Shown here: positions 60,725-64,000 of the stretch, one piece after another | Numbering within the stretch: position 1 is the first letter of the stretch | Layout: every line of letters begins with the position of its first letter | From: Ramlibacter sp. WS9 | GTDB taxonomy: Bacteria > Pseudomonadota > Gammaproteobacteria > Burkholderiales > Burkholderiaceae_C | Reading direction: 5' to 3' | Assembly: GCF_003797765.1 (NCBI RefSeq) | Contig: NZ_RKMB01000027.1 | Span: forward strand, 1-64,000 | Length of the DNA stretch: 64,000 nucleotides | Notes under the pieces: generated by a model | What the model was told of the DNA's origin: nothing | What the model saw: only the letters and a program-made list of their open reading frames with translations | The model's database searches: none | Made by a program: the position numbers and the translations under genes

Positions 60725-62172
60725 TAGACGTCAAACCGTCCAACCTGATCGCGGCGGTCGGGTTGGCGCTTCTCATGGGATGCGCCGGCCTGACCGAGAC
60801 GAACGCCCCTCCTGCGATGGACGTCCCCGCCGCTCGCTTTGCGCAGATCTCGGTGCAGGGGACCCGGATTTTCGGGGCGTCGCCGGAAGACCTGGCTGCC
60901 GCCGGCTACGTCGAGCAGGAGTATTACGTGAGCGGCGTGGCGAACCGCTACGCCTTCCATGATTCGATGCAGAACGCTGCCGTCATCGATAAAGGCCACC
61001 CCTACAAGACGCGCATGATCGTTCGCCGCCCCGCGAACCCGGCCAAGTTCAACGGCACAGTCATCGTCGAGTGGTTCAACGTGACGCTGGGGCAGGACAT
61101 CGATTTCAATTGGGCCGCATCGCGTGACTATTTGATGCGCAATGGCTACGCCTACGTCAGCGTCTCGACGCAGCGGGTAGGCGTTGAACGCTTGAAGGCG
61201 TGGAGCGCCGCCCGCTACGGCGACCTGACGGTGAATGCGCCGGACACCACACCGCCGGATCCGCTGAACACGGGGGACGTGCTCTCCTGGGACATCTACT
61301 CCCAGACCATCAAGGCCTTGCGCGAACCCGGGTCCGTGAACGCGCTTCCCGGCATGAAGGTCAGGCGCGTCATCGCCGCCGGCGAGTCACAAGCCGGCAG
61401 GCGGCTCACGACGTACTACAACGCCATCGATCCGCTGCACCGCGTTGTAGACGGCATGGTCTTCTACGATCCGGGCTACACCGATATCAACGGCCGCAGC
61501 ACCTGGCACCTCTTGCGAACCGACAATCCGACCAAGCTGGTCTCCGTGGGCGCGGAGGTCTGGAGCGACGGGCGCGCGGTCGTGCCCGACGGCCCGACGA
61601 CGCGCCGCTGGGAGGTAGCGGGAACCTCGCACCTGAGCTCGTGGGACATGCAATACGTGGACGCGATCACCAGGCGGGACACGGGCCTGAGAAAGCGCGA
61701 TGGCTCGCCGGCAGCCACCATCGGGGACCTGATCCCTGGGTGCAAGCACAACCCGCTGTGGAGCGCCGTTCCGATGCACAAGGTGCTGAACGCCGCGTAC
61801 GAGCATGTGAATCATTGGGCCGCCGGTGGCTTGCCAGCCCCTGCGGGCAAGGCCCTGGAGCGCGATGCGAATGGGCTGAAGCTGCGGCACGACGCCAACG
61901 GCCGCACCTTCGGCGGCATCCAGCTGGCGGAGTTCGCGTATCCCACGGCGTTCAATCTGGGTTACCTCAATCCCGGGCCAGGCTTCTGCCGCAACGGCGG
62001 ACACCACCGCTTCTACTCGCCTGCCGAGCTGAAAGCGATGTACCCGGACCCCAGGGCCTATGTACGCAGCGTCATCGAGGCGACGAACGCCAATGTGACT
62101 GCAGGCTATATCCTCGGCTTCGACGCCGCGGAAACGATCAAGGCAGCCAACGAGCTGCTCTCAATCAAATAA
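60721..62172 (+). CDS. Lipoprotein alpha/beta hydrolase-domain protein
   Basis: A GTG at 60721 overlaps the GMC stop and gives 483 residues. The N-terminus NLIAAVGLALLMGCAGLTE ends in a lipobox (LMGC), so the mature protein is anchored to a membrane through a lipid-modified cysteine. The nucleophile motif AAGESQAGRR and a late histidine (GTSHLSSWDM) mark it as a large hydrolase of the Abhydrolase_10 type, family function unknown. TVIVEWFNVTLGQDIDFNW is characteristic of the family. It may release the alcohol oxidised by the GMC enzyme from an ester. Confidence 0.85.
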   Translation: MIDVKPSNLIAAVGLALLMGCAGLTETNAPPAMDVPAARFAQISVQGTRIFGASPEDLAAAGYVEQEYYVSGVANRYAFHDSMQNAAVIDKGHPYKTRMIVRRPANPAKFNGTVIVEWFNVTLGQDIDFNWAASRDYLMRNGYAYVSVSTQRVGVERLKAWSAARYGDLTVNAPDTTPPDPLNTGDVLSWDIYSQTIKALREPGSVNALPGMKVRRVIAAGESQAGRRLTTYYNAIDPLHRVVDGMVFYDPGYTDINGRSTWHLLRTDNPTKLVSVGAEVWSDGRAVVPDGPTTRRWEVAGTSHLSSWDMQYVDAITRRDTGLRKRDGSPAATIGDLIPGCKHNPLWSAVPMHKVLNAAYEHVNHWAAGGLPAPAGKALERDANGLKLRHDANGRTFGGIQLAEFAYPTAFNLGYLNPGPGFCRNGGHHRFYSPAELKAMYPDPRAYVRSVIEATNANVTAGYILGFDAAETIKAANELLSIK

Positions 62173-62184
62173 GGACGTCTTGCC

Positions 62185-62565
62185 ATGCAACTGAAAACAC
62201 CCCACGCAATCGCCGCCGGCCGCACCTTGATGGCCGTCATCTTCCTGGTGGCCGGGGTCCGCAAGGCACTCACGTATTCCGCGACGGCGGCCTACTTTGC
62301 CAAGCTGGGCATCCCGGCCGCGGATATCGTTTTGCCTCTCACCATCCTCCTGGAGATCGGCGGGGGTGTCGCACTCGTTTTCGGCTGGCGTCTGCCCCTG
62401 GTCGCTGGAGTCCTGGGCATCTTCACGATGGCAGCGGCGTTTCTCGCCCATGCCTTTTGGGCCGTCGATCCCGCGCAGTTCAACGCGCAACTCAACAACT
62501 TCCTGAAAAACGTCGCAATGGCCGGCGGATTCCTGATTCTGGCGACGGCCGCCAAAAAGGCATGA
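62185..62565 (+). CDS. DoxX-family membrane protein
   Basis: The 126-residue protein has four hydrophobic helices and the DoxX core: GRTLMAVIFLVAGVRKALTYSATAAYFAKLGIP, then ILLEIGGGVALVFGWRLP and VAMAGGFLILATA. DoxX proteins are small inner-membrane proteins often linked to quinone or thiol redox. As last gene of the module it might link the alcohol dehydrogenase to the quinone pool, but that is speculation. AAGGACG lies upstream of the ATG. Confidence 0.9.
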   Translation: MQLKTPHAIAAGRTLMAVIFLVAGVRKALTYSATAAYFAKLGIPAADIVLPLTILLEIGGGVALVFGWRLPLVAGVLGIFTMAAAFLAHAFWAVDPAQFNAQLNNFLKNVAMAGGFLILATAAKKA

Positions 62566-62727
62566 AGAACGCTGTTCGCGAACACGGGTCGGCGTGCTGG
62601 GCCGGTTCGCGCACTCCGCATGCACGAGGCCGCCGGTGCCACGCCCGAGGAACGTTCCGGTAATCTCGGCCTTCTGAGAATCGCGCCACCGGCGCAGCGC
62701 CAAGACCTCCTGAACATCGGCATGAAA

Positions 62728-62760
62728 CTGGGGCGCCGCGCCATGCGGCGCCCCAGCTTT
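62728..62760 (+). terminator. Rho-independent terminator of the oxidation module
   Basis: CTGGGGCGCCGC (62728-62739) and GCGGCGCCCCAG (62745-62756) form a perfect 12-bp stem with a 5-base loop, followed by CTTT. The 162 bases between the DoxX stop and this hairpin hold no convincing gene. Confidence 0.8.
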
Positions 62761-62774
62761 ACCTGGGTGCGATC

Positions 62775-62805
62775 TTGACATCGTTCAACTATCCGCATAA
62801 TATGC
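62775..62805 (+). promoter_or_regulatory. Sigma-70 promoter with palindrome over the -10
   Basis: TTGACA (62775-62780), 17 bases, then TAATAT (62798-62803). The palindrome GCATAATATGC (62795-62805) covers the -10, so a repressor bound there would block transcription of the small gene at 62848. MarR-type regulators bind sites of this kind; none is encoded in view. Confidence 0.6.
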
Positions 62806-62847
62806 AGATATTGGAACGGCGCCATTTTCGCCGCCAGGAGACACGCC

Positions 62848-63117
62848 ATGAATGCTCTGCTGCCCCACGCCGCAAGGGAAACCGATAGCGACACGCAACT
62901 GCTCGACCTCGTCACCTTCAAGTGGCTGATGGCCGGCATCGGGTGGCGCGTCGACCTGCCGCGCCTGCAAAAGGACGCCGACTACGCGCGGGTCTGTGCG
63001 CAACGCGGCCTCGAAAGCGGCCAGGCGCTGCTGGGCGAGCGGGCCGCGGAACTGCTGGCTGCGCTGCCGTCCCGGTCGCGCGCCATGTTCACATTATCAA
63101 ACGACGTTCGTATATAA
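62848..63117 (+). CDS. Small protein of unknown function
   Basis: The 89-residue protein starts at an ATG with CCAGGAGAC upstream and follows a good promoter. The sequence (LDLVTFKWLMAGIGWRVDLPRLQKDADYARVCAQRG, then GERAAELLAAL) is helical and charged, with no signal peptide or known motif that I recognise. It precedes a truncated ferredoxin-reductase gene by 48 bases. The C-terminal residues overlap a second promoter, so it may be either the first gene of that operon or an independent one. Confidence 0.75.
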   Translation: MNALLPHAARETDSDTQLLDLVTFKWLMAGIGWRVDLPRLQKDADYARVCAQRGLESGQALLGERAAELLAALPSRSRAMFTLSNDVRI

Positions 63118-63118
63118 T
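63088..63118 (+). promoter_or_regulatory. Possible second promoter before the flavoprotein gene
   Basis: A perfect TATAAT (63113-63118) lies 48 bases upstream of the flavoprotein start. The best -35, TTCACA (63088-63093), is 19 bases away, longer than ideal. AACGACGTT nearby is a small palindrome that could bind a regulator. Confidence 0.45.
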
Positions 63119-63165
63119 ACCGCCTGACGCGCCGCGGGCGCCGGGGCGGGGTTGGGGCATTGGAC

Positions 63166-64000
63166 ATGATCGAATCGGATGAGGTGCTGACAGTCATCGG
63201 TGCGGGCCAAGCCGGGGCCGAGCTGGCCGTGCAGGCGCGCGAGGGCGGATGGCCTGGCCGTATCCTGCTGGCCGGCGACGAGCCCGATCTGCCGTATCAC
63301 CGGCCTCCTTTGTCAAAGGCCTATCTCGCGGGCACGGCCACGACGGAAACGCTGGCGCTGAAGGCGCGTGCCACCTATGAACACGCCGGCATCGAACTGG
63401 TGTTGGGCCGCCGCGTCGTCGCCGTCGACCGGAAGGCGCGCCGCGTGGAGTTCGACGGCGGGCCGTCCATCGATTACTCGCGCCTGGCCTTCGCCACCGG
63501 CGGCCGGCCGCGACGCCTGCCGACCGCGGCATCGGGTGCGGACCGCGCCGCCAATTTCCACTACTTGCGTACGCTTGCCGACGTCGACCGCATCCGCGCC
63601 CGCTTCATCGACGGTGCGCGGCTGGTGATCATCGGCGGCGGCTATGTCGGCCTGGAAGTGGCCGCCGTCGCCGTGAAGCAGGGCTTGCAGGTCGTTGTGC
63701 TGGAAGCGGCCGAACGCATCCTGTCGCGCGTGACGGCGCCCGCCGTGTCCGCGTTTTACGAGACAGTTCACCGCGCCGCGGGCGTCGACGTGCGCACCGG
63801 CATGCAGGTGGAAACGTTCGAGCTCAACCGCGACCGCAGCCGCGTCAGCGCCGTCGTGTGCAGGGACGGCGAGCGCCTGGCCTGCGACCTCGTGGTCGCG
63901 GGCATCGGCCTGGTCCCCAACACCGAGCTGGCGGCCGACTGCGGCCTGGCCGTGGACGACGGCATCCTGGTGGACGCCGCCGCCCGCACCAGCGACCCGC
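63166..64000 (+). CDS. FAD-dependent ferredoxin reductase-type oxidoreductase, 5' part
   Basis: The ATG at 63166 (a TTG lies two codons upstream) opens a flavoprotein that runs off the right edge after 278 residues. It has the FAD motif VIGAGQAGAELAVQAREGGWPG, LPYHRPPLSKAYLAG and the NAD motif LVIIGGGYVGLEVAAVAVKQG, then the second FAD strand VVAGIGLVPNTELA. This is the reductase of Rieske dioxygenase and P450 electron chains, passing electrons from NADH to a 2Fe-2S ferredoxin. The partner oxygenase and ferredoxin should lie just beyond the window. Confidence 0.93.
   Translation, partial: MIESDEVLTVIGAGQAGAELAVQAREGGWPGRILLAGDEPDLPYHRPPLSKAYLAGTATTETLALKARATYEHAGIELVLGRRVVAVDRKARRVEFDGGPSIDYSRLAFATGGRPRRLPTAASGADRAANFHYLRTLADVDRIRARFIDGARLVIIGGGYVGLEVAAVAVKQGLQVVVLEAAERILSRVTAPAVSAFYETVHRAAGVDVRTGMQVETFELNRDRSRVSAVVCRDGERLACDLVVAGIGLVPNTELAADCGLAVDDGILVDAAARTSDP

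Noticed and set aside
62161-62781. Leftward frame of 206 codons across the doxX gene and the terminator
   Set aside because: It runs through a perfect 12-bp terminator hairpin and is antisense to a four-helix membrane protein.

Overview
The window looks like chromosomal DNA of an aerobic, high-GC betaproteobacterium of the Burkholderiales, most likely Comamonadaceae (Variovorax/Ramlibacter-like). The reasons are the codon use, the many Leu/Ile/Val-type ABC transporters and Bug/TctC binding proteins, the NicAB-type nicotinate hydroxylase, and a G/C-rich intergenic repeat that I associate with Comamonadaceae (three copies, near 47.2, 49.5 and 59.1 kb). It is almost wholly catabolic: substrate-inducible clusters, each with its own regulator and transporter. 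No rRNA, tRNA, CRISPR array, phage or intact insertion sequence was seen.

Region A (1-24.1 kb) is a meta-cleavage aromatic cluster. After a truncated etfB, a secreted hydrolase and a LysR/TctC pair come the lower-pathway enzymes (dienoate hydratase, 4-oxalocrotonate decarboxylase, acylating acetaldehyde dehydrogenase, hydroxyoxovalerate aldolase) and a divergent FAH-family enzyme. A LIV-type ABC transporter follows, then a homoprotocatechuate-dioxygenase-like extradiol enzyme, a cupin, an FMN reductase, a divergent enolase, an alcohol-dehydrogenase-like protein, a D-2-hydroxyacid dehydrogenase, an APH-type kinase, a LacI repressor and a porin. Four matches to GCTAACGNTAGC, at 8.5, 8.6, 22.9 and 23.0 kb, tie the two ends to the LacI protein.

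Region B (24.1-43.4 kb) reads as a complete-looking front end of nicotinamide/nicotinate catabolism by a reductive route. It has a Tat-type exported nicotinamidase, a NicA/NicB-like nicotinate hydroxylase with three haem c motifs, a 6-hydroxynicotinate reductase with a ferredoxin and ferredoxin-NADP reductase, an enamidase, a glutaryl-CoA dehydrogenase, and an ABC transporter with two binding proteins. A UPF0280 (ApbE-like) protein and two DUF1185 paralogues sit directly behind the reductase. A TetR protein and a shared operator motif (25.34 and 27.51 kb) probably control the system. The enzymes of the usual aerobic maleamate route are absent from the window. This is the most interesting part.

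Region C (43.4-54.8 kb) is a polyol/triose module: a LacI regulator and dhaK divergent from a glycerol-type ABC transporter (binding protein, two permeases, a small DUF2160 membrane protein, two ATPases), then dhaL and a second dhaK without a DhaM. A stray LIV-type binding protein and a small unknown gene follow.

Region D (54.8-62.6 kb) is a sigma-54-controlled alcohol-to-acid oxidation module: an AcoR-like activator, a clear -24/-12 promoter with an upstream palindrome, a benzaldehyde-dehydrogenase-like enzyme, a Tat-exported gluconate-dehydrogenase-subunit-3-like protein, a GMC oxidoreductase, a lipoprotein alpha/beta hydrolase and a DoxX protein. Region E (62.7-64 kb) starts after a strong terminator with a small unknown gene and a truncated ferredoxin-reductase-type flavoprotein.
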